From positions 1 through 12,555 of the forward strand of contig WTCN01000025.1 of the NCBI GenBank assembly GCA_013138555.1: a DNA stretch of 12,555 nucleotides, given 5' to 3'. Both the position numbers and the translations under genes were made by a program. The notes under the pieces are model-generated. The model saw nothing but the letters and a program-made list of their open reading frames with translations, was not told the origin of the DNA and did no database searches. The first letter of the stretch is position 1. Each line of letters starts with the position of its first letter. Below are positions 6,373-12,555 of the stretch, one piece after another. The DNA is from Methyloprofundus sp. GTDB lineage: Bacteria > Pseudomonadota > Gammaproteobacteria > Methylococcales > Methylomonadaceae.

Positions 6373-7455
6373 ATGGTATCTCATCAGGAAAACACGCAAG
6401 CATCTCATCGTGTTGGTTTTACTTACCTTTCTCAGGAAGATTTATTAGACGCAGGGTGTTTTGATCTGCGTATGGCAATTGAAGTTGCCGAAAAAGCCAT
6501 GCTGGCATTTGAAAATCAGCGCATTATGTTCCCCGAAAAAGTGGTACAGATTTTTGATCAGGTTAGTCAGGATCGTATCAATTGCCTGCCTGCTACCTTG
6601 ATGGATGAAAAAATCTGCGGTGCAAAGTGGGTGTCGGTTTTCCCCCGTAATCCTAAGCGTTACGATGTGCAAAATTTATCGGCAATCTTTATTTTATCGG
6701 AAATCGAAAAAGGCTTTCCGGTTGCGGTGATGGAAGGGACGTTGGCTTCAAATATGCGCGTTGCAGCGATTGGTGCGATTGCCGCCAAACATTTGGCGCG
6801 TAAAGACAGTCGTAGCATAGGGTTTATTGGTGCTGGTGAGCAGGCAAAAATGCATTTACTGGCAATGAAAGTGGTTCGCCCTGGCTTAAAAGAATGTCGA
6901 GTGTCGGCTAAAACAGCACAGGAAGAAGAGCAGTTTATTGATGAGTTATCACCGCTACTGCCTGATATGACGTTTATTAGAGCCAATACCGTGGCGAGAG
7001 ATGCGATGCTAGGAGCTGATATTTTGGTGACCGCAACCAGTGCTCAGGCTCCTTTACTCAAAGCAGAGTGGATGAAACCGGGAGCTTTTTATAGTCATAT
7101 TGGTGGTTGGGAAGATGAATATGCGGTTGCCCAGCAATGCGATAAAATCGTTTGTGATGACTGGGATACTGTGACTCATCGTACCCAGACATTGAGCCGC
7201 ATGTATAAAGAGGGCTTGCTATCACATAATGATATTCATGCTGATTTGCATGAACTTGTGTCTAGACAGAAGCCAGGGCGTGAGTCGGATGATGAACGTA
7301 CCTATTTTAATGCCGTGGGGCTGGCTTATGTCGATATTTCATTGGCACAAGCGATGTTTAAGCGTGCAGAATCAGCACATATTGGTTTGAAACTTGACCT
7401 ACAGCAAAGCATGGTCTTTGAACATCATAATATTATCAGCAAAATCAGGCTATAA
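6373..7455 (+). CDS. Ornithine cyclodeaminase / mu-crystallin family protein
   Basis: A 360-residue NAD(P)-binding protein of the OCD/mu-crystallin superfamily. Members convert ornithine to proline, reduce cyclic imines (delta1-pyrroline-2-carboxylate, ketimines), dehydrogenate alanine, or serve as amine-oxidase partner proteins. Landmarks: GAKWVSVFPRN with Lys85 (83-93), MEGTLASNMRVAAIGAIAAKHL with Arg129 (120-141), Rossmann motif GFIGAGEQA (150-158), ADILVTATSAQAP (215-227), and PGRESDDERTYFNAVGLAYVD (301-321). Where bacterial OCD has its catalytic Asp soon after a GG, this protein has IGGWEDEY (243-250), so ornithine cyclodeaminase activity should not be assumed. The ATG at 6373 has AGGA 7 bases upstream. 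It is the first gene of a four-gene unit. The next ATG starts one base after its TAA. L-proline as product would fit the downstream putA, but this is an inference. Confidence 0.85.
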   Translation: MVSHQENTQASHRVGFTYLSQEDLLDAGCFDLRMAIEVAEKAMLAFENQRIMFPEKVVQIFDQVSQDRINCLPATLMDEKICGAKWVSVFPRNPKRYDVQNLSAIFILSEIEKGFPVAVMEGTLASNMRVAAIGAIAAKHLARKDSRSIGFIGAGEQAKMHLLAMKVVRPGLKECRVSAKTAQEEEQFIDELSPLLPDMTFIRANTVARDAMLGADILVTATSAQAPLLKAEWMKPGAFYSHIGGWEDEYAVAQQCDKIVCDDWDTVTHRTQTLSRMYKEGLLSHNDIHADLHELVSRQKPGRESDDERTYFNAVGLAYVDISLAQAMFKRAESAHIGLKLDLQQSMVFEHHNIISKIRL

Positions 7456-7456
7456 C

Positions 7457-7762
7457 ATGTTTAAACAACTCCCGAATGATGCTGCTGAAAAAGTTGAAGT
7501 GATATTGAATCAGCAGACAGTGTTAGTGCCATTGGGTACTACTGTGGCGGCAATGGCCTTAGCGCAAGGCTTACGTGCAACTCGAACAACCCCAGTATCC
7601 GGTGCCAAGCGTGCTCCCTTTTGTATGATGGGCGTTTGCTATGACTGTTTAATGATTATTGATGGCCAGGCCAATCAACGCGCTTGTGCTACTTACGTTA
7701 GGCAGGGTATGCAAGTTGAAACACAACAGGGAGTAGGACCATTGCTGGGAGATGTTTTGTGA
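7457..7762 (+). CDS. Small [2Fe-2S] subunit of a heterotrimeric amino-acid/opine-type dehydrogenase (HcnA/OoxX-like)
   Basis: A 101-residue ferredoxin-like protein (Fer2_4 type). It has a beta-grasp start (VEVILNQQTVLVPLGTTVAAM, about 13-33) and cluster ligands Cys56, Cys61, Cys64 and Cys77 in a C-x4-C-x2-C-x12-C arrangement (PFCMMGVCYDC followed by QRAC). This is the usual size and layout of the HcnA subunit of HCN synthase and the gamma or small subunit of opine and hydroxyproline dehydrogenases, which carries electrons between flavins. I chose the ATG at 7457, one base after the previous stop. An upstream TTG at 7394 would add 21 non-conserved residues read over the cyclodeaminase gene. 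Its TGA overlaps the GTG start of the next gene (GTGA), indicating translational coupling. Confidence 0.9.
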   Translation: MFKQLPNDAAEKVEVILNQQTVLVPLGTTVAAMALAQGLRATRTTPVSGAKRAPFCMMGVCYDCLMIIDGQANQRACATYVRQGMQVETQQGVGPLLGDVL

Positions 7763-9147
7763 AAAATCATTATCAATTGCTTATTATTGGTGGCGGCCCA
7801 GCAGGGCTTGCTGCTGCGGTAACTGCTGCAAACCAGGGTGTTTCCTGTGCATTACTGGATGAACAGCCTGCTCCAGGTGGACAAATTTATCGTTCAATTG
7901 AATCGGTTCCAGAGCAACGCGCGCAGACTTTAGGGGCGGAATATCGACGCGGTAAAGAGCTGGCGGCAGCATTTCGTGAATGTAATGTGGACTACTTTTC
8001 CGAAACCCGAGTCTGGTCATTGAATCGTGAGCGGGAAGTGGGGGTCTTACATAAGGACAAAAGCAAGATCATCACTGCGGATCAGATTCTGGTCGCCAGC
8101 GGAGCAATAGAAAGGCCCGTACCATTTCCTGGCTGGACATTGCCAGGGGTCATGCAGGCAGGTGCAGGCCAGATTTTATTCAAGTCTGCCGGGGTTATTC
8201 CAGATGATGGTGTCGTCCTTGCTGGATCAGGGCCGTTGTTGCTATTACTGGCCTGGCAATATATGCAGGTTGGCGTGGAAATTAAAGCGATGCTTGATGT
8301 TACGCCATTAAGCAATAATTTACTGGCAATGCCTAAGTTACCTAAAGCTTTGCTAGCGCATCATTACTTAACCAAAGGACTGGTCTATCAAAGAGACCTT
8401 AAGCGTGCAGGCGTGGTCACCAAAATTGCTGTGAGTGACCTAAGGGCTGAAGGTGAGGATAATTTACACGCTGTTTGTTATAGACACCTGGGACGCGAAC
8501 ACAGGATTGAAACTGACTTATTAATGACTCATTTTGGTGTGATTCCGCATATCTGGCTCACTCAGGCTGCGGGTTGTAAACACCAGTGGGATAAGAGTCA
8601 GCAATGCTGGCGGCCACAACATGATAAGTGGGGTAACACCAGTATAGAAGGTATTCTGGTCGCGGGTGATGGTGCAGGAATCAATGGTGCCAAGTCTGCT
8701 GAACATGCGGGTCGCCTGGTTGCTTTGCAAGCACTTTTTGCACTGGGAGTTTTGAGCCAGGAAGAACGTAATAAACAGTCTGCCAATGAGCGCAAATGTA
8801 TGCAGAGTGAACGCCATATTCGCCCCTTTCTGGAAGCTTATTTTGCGATTCCTCAAACTATACTGGCAACACCTGATAAAGATACCATTGTTTGTCGTTG
8901 CGAAGAAATTACTGCAGGACAGATTCGTGAGGCGGTTGCCAATAGTCATGCTGATAGCAATCAGGTTAAATACTTATCGCGCTGTGGTATGGGAGCTTGC
9001 CAGGGTAGGCAATGTGCCAATGCTGTTGCGCATATTGTTGCCGATGCGGGTGGGCAGCCAGTCTCTGCGAAAAGCCACTTTCGTGGGCGACCTCCTGTTG
9101 CTCCGCTGACTTTGCAGCAACTGGCGAGTTTAGAGGAGCAAAGATGA
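7759..9147 (+). CDS. FAD oxidoreductase with C-terminal BFD-like Fe-S domain (HcnB/OoxA-like)
   Basis: A 462-residue two-dinucleotide-binding-domain flavoprotein, the pyridine-nucleotide-disulfide-oxidoreductase-like subunit of heterotrimeric dehydrogenases. FAD-binding LLIIGGGPAGLAAA (7-20) is followed by the loop LDEQPAPGGQIYR (33-45), a second nucleotide motif VVLAGSGPLLLLLA (152-165), and the terminal FAD motif GILVAGDGAGINGA (298-311). The last ~85 residues form a Cys4 BFD-like domain: Cys379 and Cys381 in TIVCRCEE, Cys409 and Cys414 in RCGMGACQG, likely holding a second [2Fe-2S] cluster. The length is close to HcnB. The GTG start overlaps the stop of the small subunit by four bases, and its TGA overlaps the ATG of the next gene (ATGA). 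The three subunits are expected to form one complex passing electrons to the respiratory chain. The substrate is not determined by the sequence. Confidence 0.92.
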   Translation: MKNHYQLLIIGGGPAGLAAAVTAANQGVSCALLDEQPAPGGQIYRSIESVPEQRAQTLGAEYRRGKELAAAFRECNVDYFSETRVWSLNREREVGVLHKDKSKIITADQILVASGAIERPVPFPGWTLPGVMQAGAGQILFKSAGVIPDDGVVLAGSGPLLLLLAWQYMQVGVEIKAMLDVTPLSNNLLAMPKLPKALLAHHYLTKGLVYQRDLKRAGVVTKIAVSDLRAEGEDNLHAVCYRHLGREHRIETDLLMTHFGVIPHIWLTQAAGCKHQWDKSQQCWRPQHDKWGNTSIEGILVAGDGAGINGAKSAEHAGRLVALQALFALGVLSQEERNKQSANERKCMQSERHIRPFLEAYFAIPQTILATPDKDTIVCRCEEITAGQIREAVANSHADSNQVKYLSRCGMGACQGRQCANAVAHIVADAGGQPVSAKSHFRGRPPVAPLTLQQLASLEEQR

Positions 9148-10247
9148 TGAAGACTGATGTTCTTATTATAGGTGCGGGCTTAATCGGTGCGTCTACCGCA
9201 TTACAACTGGCTATGCGCGGTTGTCGCTGTATTGTTATTGATAAAGATAGTCCCGGTCGTCATGCCTCTGGCGCGAATGCGGGAGGTTTACGACAGCTAA
9301 ACCGTGACCCAGCGGAAATACCTCTGACAGTAGAGGCTGCAAAAATGTGGCGCAATATTGAAGCACTCGTTGATTCGGACTGTGATATACGTTTTTCCGG
9401 GCAGCTTAGGCTTGCTGAAAATCAGTCTGATATGGATAAACTAGAGCAACGGGCTGCTATGGTACGTGATATGGGGTATCAGCATGAAGAAATGATTGGC
9501 AAAAAAGAGCTTTACCAATTAGTGCCTGCATTATCACCTCACTGTGTTGGTGCTTTAATTTGTCGCGAGGATGGTTATGGTCGGCCTTATCATGCCTTGA
9601 CTGCATTCCGGCGCAAAGCGGAAGCACTGGGTGTCACTTTTCATTCATCAACAGAAGCCTATACGATTGAACAGGAAGGCGAAGGTTGGCAGGTACGTAC
9701 ATCGCAAGGGACATTTAGCAGTCAAATTCTGGTGAATTGTACAGGGGCATGGGCAGGGCAGCTGGCTGGGTTAATGAACGAGCCGGTATCATTAACAGCA
9801 AAAGCACTGATGCTAATGGTAACAGAACGTTTACCACATTTTGTTGATCCCGTTATGGGGGCGGCCAGTCGTAAGTTATCTTTTAAGCAAATGCAAAATG
9901 GCACATTGATTATTGGTGGGGCACTGATTGCCAAACTTGATTTTGCTCTGGAACAAACAGAGATAGATTGGCATCAGCTAGCTAAAAGTGCAAACACAGT
10001 GGTGGATTTTTTTCCTCAGCTTAAAGATGTGCGTATTGTTCGTGCCTGGGCAGGTATCGAGGGCTTTATGCCGGATAATATTCCTGTTATCGGAGCATCG
10101 CAGACAATGAAAAATGCTTATCATGCCTTTGGTTTTTCTGCGCATGGTTTTCAGCTATCTCCCGTTGTTGGGCGCATTATGGCGCAGTTGATTCTGGAGG
10201 GTCGCTCGGAATTACCGATAGAGCCGTTTAGTATTGGCAGGTTTTAA
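9144..10247 (+). CDS. DAAO-family FAD oxidoreductase (HcnC/OoxB-like catalytic subunit)
   Basis: A 367-residue member of the D-amino-acid/glycine/sarcosine oxidase superfamily (FAD-dependent, oxidises the C-N bond of amino acids or secondary amines). VLIIGAGLIGASTALQLA (6-23) is the N-terminal Rossmann motif, followed by IDKDSPGRHASGANAGG. Near the end RAWAGIEGFMPDNIPVIG and FGFSAHGFQLSPVVG are the usual C-terminal FAD and substrate-pocket segments. The ATG at 9144 (another at 9147) follows AGAGGAG by 5 bases and overlaps the previous stop. An upstream in-frame extension to 9012 would lie inside the preceding gene and is not conserved. From memory, HCN-synthase HcnC subunits are nearer 417 residues, so this shorter form fits opine, glycine or proline-type oxidases better. 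It is probably the substrate-oxidising subunit of the trimer. Likely substrates (opine, D-proline, hydroxyproline, glycine) cannot be separated here. Confidence 0.9.
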   Translation: MMKTDVLIIGAGLIGASTALQLAMRGCRCIVIDKDSPGRHASGANAGGLRQLNRDPAEIPLTVEAAKMWRNIEALVDSDCDIRFSGQLRLAENQSDMDKLEQRAAMVRDMGYQHEEMIGKKELYQLVPALSPHCVGALICREDGYGRPYHALTAFRRKAEALGVTFHSSTEAYTIEQEGEGWQVRTSQGTFSSQILVNCTGAWAGQLAGLMNEPVSLTAKALMLMVTERLPHFVDPVMGAASRKLSFKQMQNGTLIIGGALIAKLDFALEQTEIDWHQLAKSANTVVDFFPQLKDVRIVRAWAGIEGFMPDNIPVIGASQTMKNAYHAFGFSAHGFQLSPVVGRIMAQLILEGRSELPIEPFSIGRF

Positions 10248-10324
10248 AATAATGCATATCATGCTTACCAGGCTATATGGAAATTATTTACCGTATCATT
10301 CCTCTAAATTATATAAAATAAACA

Positions 10325-10714
10325 ATGATTAGAAAAATTCATCAAAGCGTATTTATCTCTGCTTTTATCCTGATTATAACTGGCTGTAAATTTCAACAGC
10401 CAGATTATATAAACGTTATCAATGCCAGCGAGTTAAATACACTTATGCACAGTCAAGATATTTTTCTAGTTGATGTACATACTCCCAGACAACAGCATAT
10501 AAAAGGAACGGATATATTTATTCCTTACAACGAAATCGAGAAATTTCAAGATAAACTTCCTGAAGATAAAAATACGCCTATTTACCTGTATTGTCTAGGA
10601 GGCCCAATGGGCAATGCCGCTGCAAAATCTCTCCATGATTTAGGCTACAGTCAGCTATTCAATCTTACTGGAGGTAGCAATGCATGGAGAAACTCTGGTT
10701 TTGAATTTGAATAA
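10325..10714 (+). CDS. Rhodanese-like domain lipoprotein
   Basis: A 129-residue precursor with signal peptide and lipobox ITGC (Cys21 lipidated), followed by a single rhodanese domain. Landmarks are the strand INVINASEL (29-37), IFLVDVHTPRQQHIKG (46-61), the active-site strand IYLYC with Cys90, and LTGGSNAWRNSGF near the end. Rhodaneses carry sulfur as a persulfide on the loop Cys. The loop here, CLGGPMG, lacks the Arg residues of the common CRxGxR form, so sulfurtransferase activity or substrate may differ. The N-terminus points to a periplasmic location. There is no obvious Shine-Dalgarno before the ATG at 10325 (AT-rich leader). It lies 77 bases after the redox cassette on the same strand, so co-transcription is possible but not shown, and is convergent with putA. 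Confidence 0.85.
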   Translation: MIRKIHQSVFISAFILIITGCKFQQPDYINVINASELNTLMHSQDIFLVDVHTPRQQHIKGTDIFIPYNEIEKFQDKLPEDKNTPIYLYCLGGPMGNAAAKSLHDLGYSQLFNLTGGSNAWRNSGFEFE

Positions 10715-10764
10715 ATCATCAAAATAGCGTTCGAGACAGCACACTAATCTTAAATATCGAAAAA

Positions 10765-10825
10765 CTGGAGCGTAAGTTTTAGTCTACACACAGGCGACTT
10801 ATGTAGGCTAAAGCCTACGCCCCAG
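10765..10825. repeat. Diverged inverted pair of GTAGGCTTTAGCCTAC-type repeats
   Basis: The unit at 10802-10825, read on the - strand, is a 24-base sequence beginning CTGGGGCGTAGGC and containing the perfect hairpin GTAGGCT-AA-AGCCTAC (10803-10818). The unit at 10765-10788 on the + strand matches it at 20 of 24 positions, so the two form an inverted pair with a 13-base spacer. All four differences are transitions. The right-hand unit overlaps the 3' end of putA and contributes its stop codon. Confidence 0.65.
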
Positions 10826-12555
10826 ATTTATTTGCTAATAAACTGACATTGCCTCCTATTGCAGCTGTATTGGTTGTCACGGTTTGCTCATTACTAAAGC
10901 GCTGTAAATAATGCGGTCCTCCTGCCTTGGGACCTGTGCCGGAAAGCCCCATTCCGCCAAATGGCTGCACACCCACAACAGCAGAAATCATATTACGATT
11001 AACGTAAATATTGCCGACTTTCGCGTGTTCAGCAATCATTTTTATCTTACTGCTTATACGGCTATGTATGCCCAGCGTTAAGCCATAACCACTGCTATTT
11101 ATCGCATCTACCACACTCTCAAGTTCTGCATCGTGATAGCGAATGATATGTAAAACAGGACCAAAGTTTTCCTGGGTGAGTTGCGTGAGTGATGATAATT
11201 CAATCAGTGTGGGCGGAAAAAAACAGGGGCTATTCAGTTGCCTGTGTAACTGTACCTGAAATAATATTTTTGCCTGCTCGCGCATGGTTTCAACATGTTC
11301 AGTCAATTGCCTTACTGCATCGGGACTAATGAGCGGGCATATATCTGTGGTGTAATCCTGAGGGTCAGTAACGATTAATTGCTGCATGACAGCGATTATT
11401 CTATTGATAATATTATCTGCAATTTGATGCGGAAGAAATAAAACCCGTAGTGCTGAACAGCGTTGACCAGCACTGTTAAAAGCGGATTGCACAGCATCTT
11501 GAATAAGCTGCTCACTATGCGCAGAACTATCGGCAAGCATAACATTTTGCCCGCCGGTTTCAGCAATTAAGGGAATAATACAGGGGAGCTTTGCTAGTTG
11601 CTGATTAATCAATTGCGCGGTTGCTAAGGAGCCGGTAAAAGCGACTCCTGAAATTCGTTTATCAGCCAACAAATGCTTGCCTATACTGTTACCATCACCC
11701 GGTAAGAATTGCAGTACATCGACTGGAATGCCTGCCTGATGTAATAGTTGTATACAACGCATTGCGGTTAAGGGCGTTTGCCTGGCAGGTTTGGCAATCA
11801 CTGTATTGCCACTGACTAATGCCGCAGTCACCTGACCGATAAAGATAGCAATGGGAAAATTCCATGGACTGATACAGACAAAGACACCACGACCATATTG
11901 ATAAAGCTGGTTTTTTTCGCCAGTAGGACCTGTCAGGTTTAAGGGCTGGGAAAATAATTCAATAGCGGATTGTGCATAATAGCGACAAAAATCCACGGCT
12001 TCACGGATTTCTGTCTGTGCATCCTGTATAGTTTTTCCAGCTTCACGAACACACAGAGAAACCAGTTCGAGGCGATTTTCTTCTAGCAGTTCAGCGGTTT
12101 TTTGCAGATAAGCAGCACGCTTTTTTACTGCCGCTAAACGCCAGTGTTTAGCAGCAGAATAAGCAACCCTCAGCGCTGCTGCCTGTGCGTTTTGTTCACT
12201 ATCAATAGCACTACCAACAATTTGCTGAATATCTGCCGGATTGAATATCTTATAATCAGGCCCTGTAAATACCTTGCCGTTGACCAGAGGAGTCGCATGC
12301 CAGGTTCGAGCTTTTAATTGCACCAGGTCTTGCTGGCATTGTTTTAAGACTTGCAAATCGGCTAAGTTCACCCCTTCTGAGTTAATACGTTGTTGGCCAT
12401 ATAATTCTTTGGGTAATACACACAAAGTAGACAGTTTTGCTGTTTTTTGCAAATACGTAACAGGATCAGCAATGACTTTTTTAATATTGATCCCAGAATT
12501 TTCCACCTGATTAATAAAAGAAGTATTGGCTCCATTTTCTAATAAGCGTCTGACC
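10815..12555 (-). CDS. putA: Bifunctional PutA, C-terminal part (P5C dehydrogenase domain; N-terminus outside window)
   Basis: PutA oxidises L-proline to P5C with its FAD proline dehydrogenase domain and P5C to glutamate with its NAD aldehyde dehydrogenase domain. The frame has no stop up to the window edge. The 16 codons before the GTG at 12506 read VRRLLENGANTSFINQ, the conserved end of the PutA proline dehydrogenase domain, so the GTG is internal. Then come a linker with LPKELYGQQRINSEGVNL and the ALDH domain (numbering from the GTG): CISPWNFPIAIF (211-222), GNTVIAKPA (233-241), ETGGQN with general-base Glu316, SAGQRCSALR with catalytic Cys350, and NRNMISAVVGVQPFGG. The C-terminus TNTAAIGGNVSLL is the conserved PutA terminal motif. 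It follows soon after the ALDH domain, which indicates the short (type A, about 1000-residue) PutA without an extra C-terminal domain. The gene is convergent with the rhodanese lipoprotein gene. Confidence 0.95.
   Translation of the reverse strand, partial: VRRLLENGANTSFINQVENSGINIKKVIADPVTYLQKTAKLSTLCVLPKELYGQQRINSEGVNLADLQVLKQCQQDLVQLKARTWHATPLVNGKVFTGPDYKIFNPADIQQIVGSAIDSEQNAQAAALRVAYSAAKHWRLAAVKKRAAYLQKTAELLEENRLELVSLCVREAGKTIQDAQTEIREAVDFCRYYAQSAIELFSQPLNLTGPTGEKNQLYQYGRGVFVCISPWNFPIAIFIGQVTAALVSGNTVIAKPARQTPLTAMRCIQLLHQAGIPVDVLQFLPGDGNSIGKHLLADKRISGVAFTGSLATAQLINQQLAKLPCIIPLIAETGGQNVMLADSSAHSEQLIQDAVQSAFNSAGQRCSALRVLFLPHQIADNIINRIIAVMQQLIVTDPQDYTTDICPLISPDAVRQLTEHVETMREQAKILFQVQLHRQLNSPCFFPPTLIELSSLTQLTQENFGPVLHIIRYHDAELESVVDAINSSGYGLTLGIHSRISSKIKMIAEHAKVGNIYVNRNMISAVVGVQPFGGMGLSGTGPKAGGPHYLQRFSNEQTVTTNTAAIGGNVSLLANKSGA

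Noticed and set aside
6029..6403. 124-codon - strand reading frame across the long palindrome
   Set aside because: It reads through the palindrome and the antisense of two better-supported genes, and the translation shows no domain pattern.
8521..8949. 142-codon - strand frame inside the FAD oxidoreductase gene
   Set aside because: It is antisense to a well-conserved coding region with Fe-S and FAD motifs. Composition shadow only.
7457..10247. Calling the trimer hydrogen cyanide synthase (HcnABC)
   Set aside because: The subunit plan is the same, but the same plan serves opine and hydroxyproline dehydrogenases. The third subunit is shorter than HcnC as I recall it, and an OCD-family gene is coupled upstream. 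The substrate cannot be fixed from sequence alone.
10815..12506. GTG at 12506 as the start of a stand-alone P5C dehydrogenase
   Set aside because: The frame stays open to the window edge and the upstream codons read VRRLLENGANTSFINQ, a conserved PutA segment, so the protein continues beyond the window.
1..12555. CRISPR arrays, tRNA/rRNA genes, insertion sequences, phage or toxin-antitoxin genes
   Set aside because: Looked for on both strands. No regularly spaced repeats, no cloverleaf-like or rRNA-like sequence, and no transposase, integrase or toxin-like protein is visible.

Overview
The window is a stretch of ordinary gene-dense bacterial chromosome, most likely from a gammaproteobacterium. 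The SelO, RlmG, YigZ and PutA proteins all resemble their gammaproteobacterial relatives closely. The moderate, slightly AT-leaning base composition and the variety of palindromic intergenic repeats would fit a methanotroph-like (Methylococcales) or similar aquatic lineage. That finer placement is a guess, since nothing in the window is diagnostic for it. I see no tRNA, rRNA, CRISPR array, transposase or phage gene.

Layout. (1) Positions 2-2565, + strand: the 3' part of selO (protein AMPylator) followed closely by rlmG (23S rRNA G1835 methyltransferase). (2) Positions 2481-3200, - strand: a membrane-bound DUF457/YdjM-type putative metal-dependent hydrolase whose C-terminal codons run antisense into the end of rlmG. 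(3) A 301-base divergent gap with two different hairpin clusters. (4) yigZ/IMPACT-family gene (3502-4074, +) convergent with a dodecin gene (4187-4396, -), with an inverted repeat pair between them. (5) Three closely spaced + strand genes for exported proteins: an alpha/beta hydrolase, a DUF4156-like lipoprotein and a small secreted protein of unknown function. (6) A perfect-looking 23-base-arm palindrome, then the most interesting part: a tightly coupled four-gene cassette (6373-10247). It encodes an ornithine cyclodeaminase/mu-crystallin-family protein, a small [2Fe-2S] protein, an FAD oxidoreductase with a C-terminal Cys4 (BFD-like) domain, and a DAAO-type FAD oxidoreductase. (7) A rhodanese-like lipoprotein. 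(8) On the - strand, running off the right edge, the C-terminal 579 codons of putA (bifunctional proline dehydrogenase / P5C dehydrogenase).

How the genes may work together. The three redox subunits of the cassette have the architecture of heterotrimeric amine/amino-acid dehydrogenases such as octopine/nopaline oxidase, hydroxy-D-proline dehydrogenase and HCN synthase. The cyclodeaminase-family enzyme could make or reduce a cyclic imino acid to L-proline. PutA next door converts L-proline to glutamate. A self-consistent but unproven reading is a pathway that oxidises an opine, D-proline or related secondary amine and feeds it through L-proline into glutamate. No transporter, racemase, arginase or regulator for such a pathway is visible in the window.

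A second theme is the intergenic space. At least five unrelated-looking palindromic repeat types occupy the gaps, and two genes (yigZ and putA) take their stop codon from inside such a repeat.
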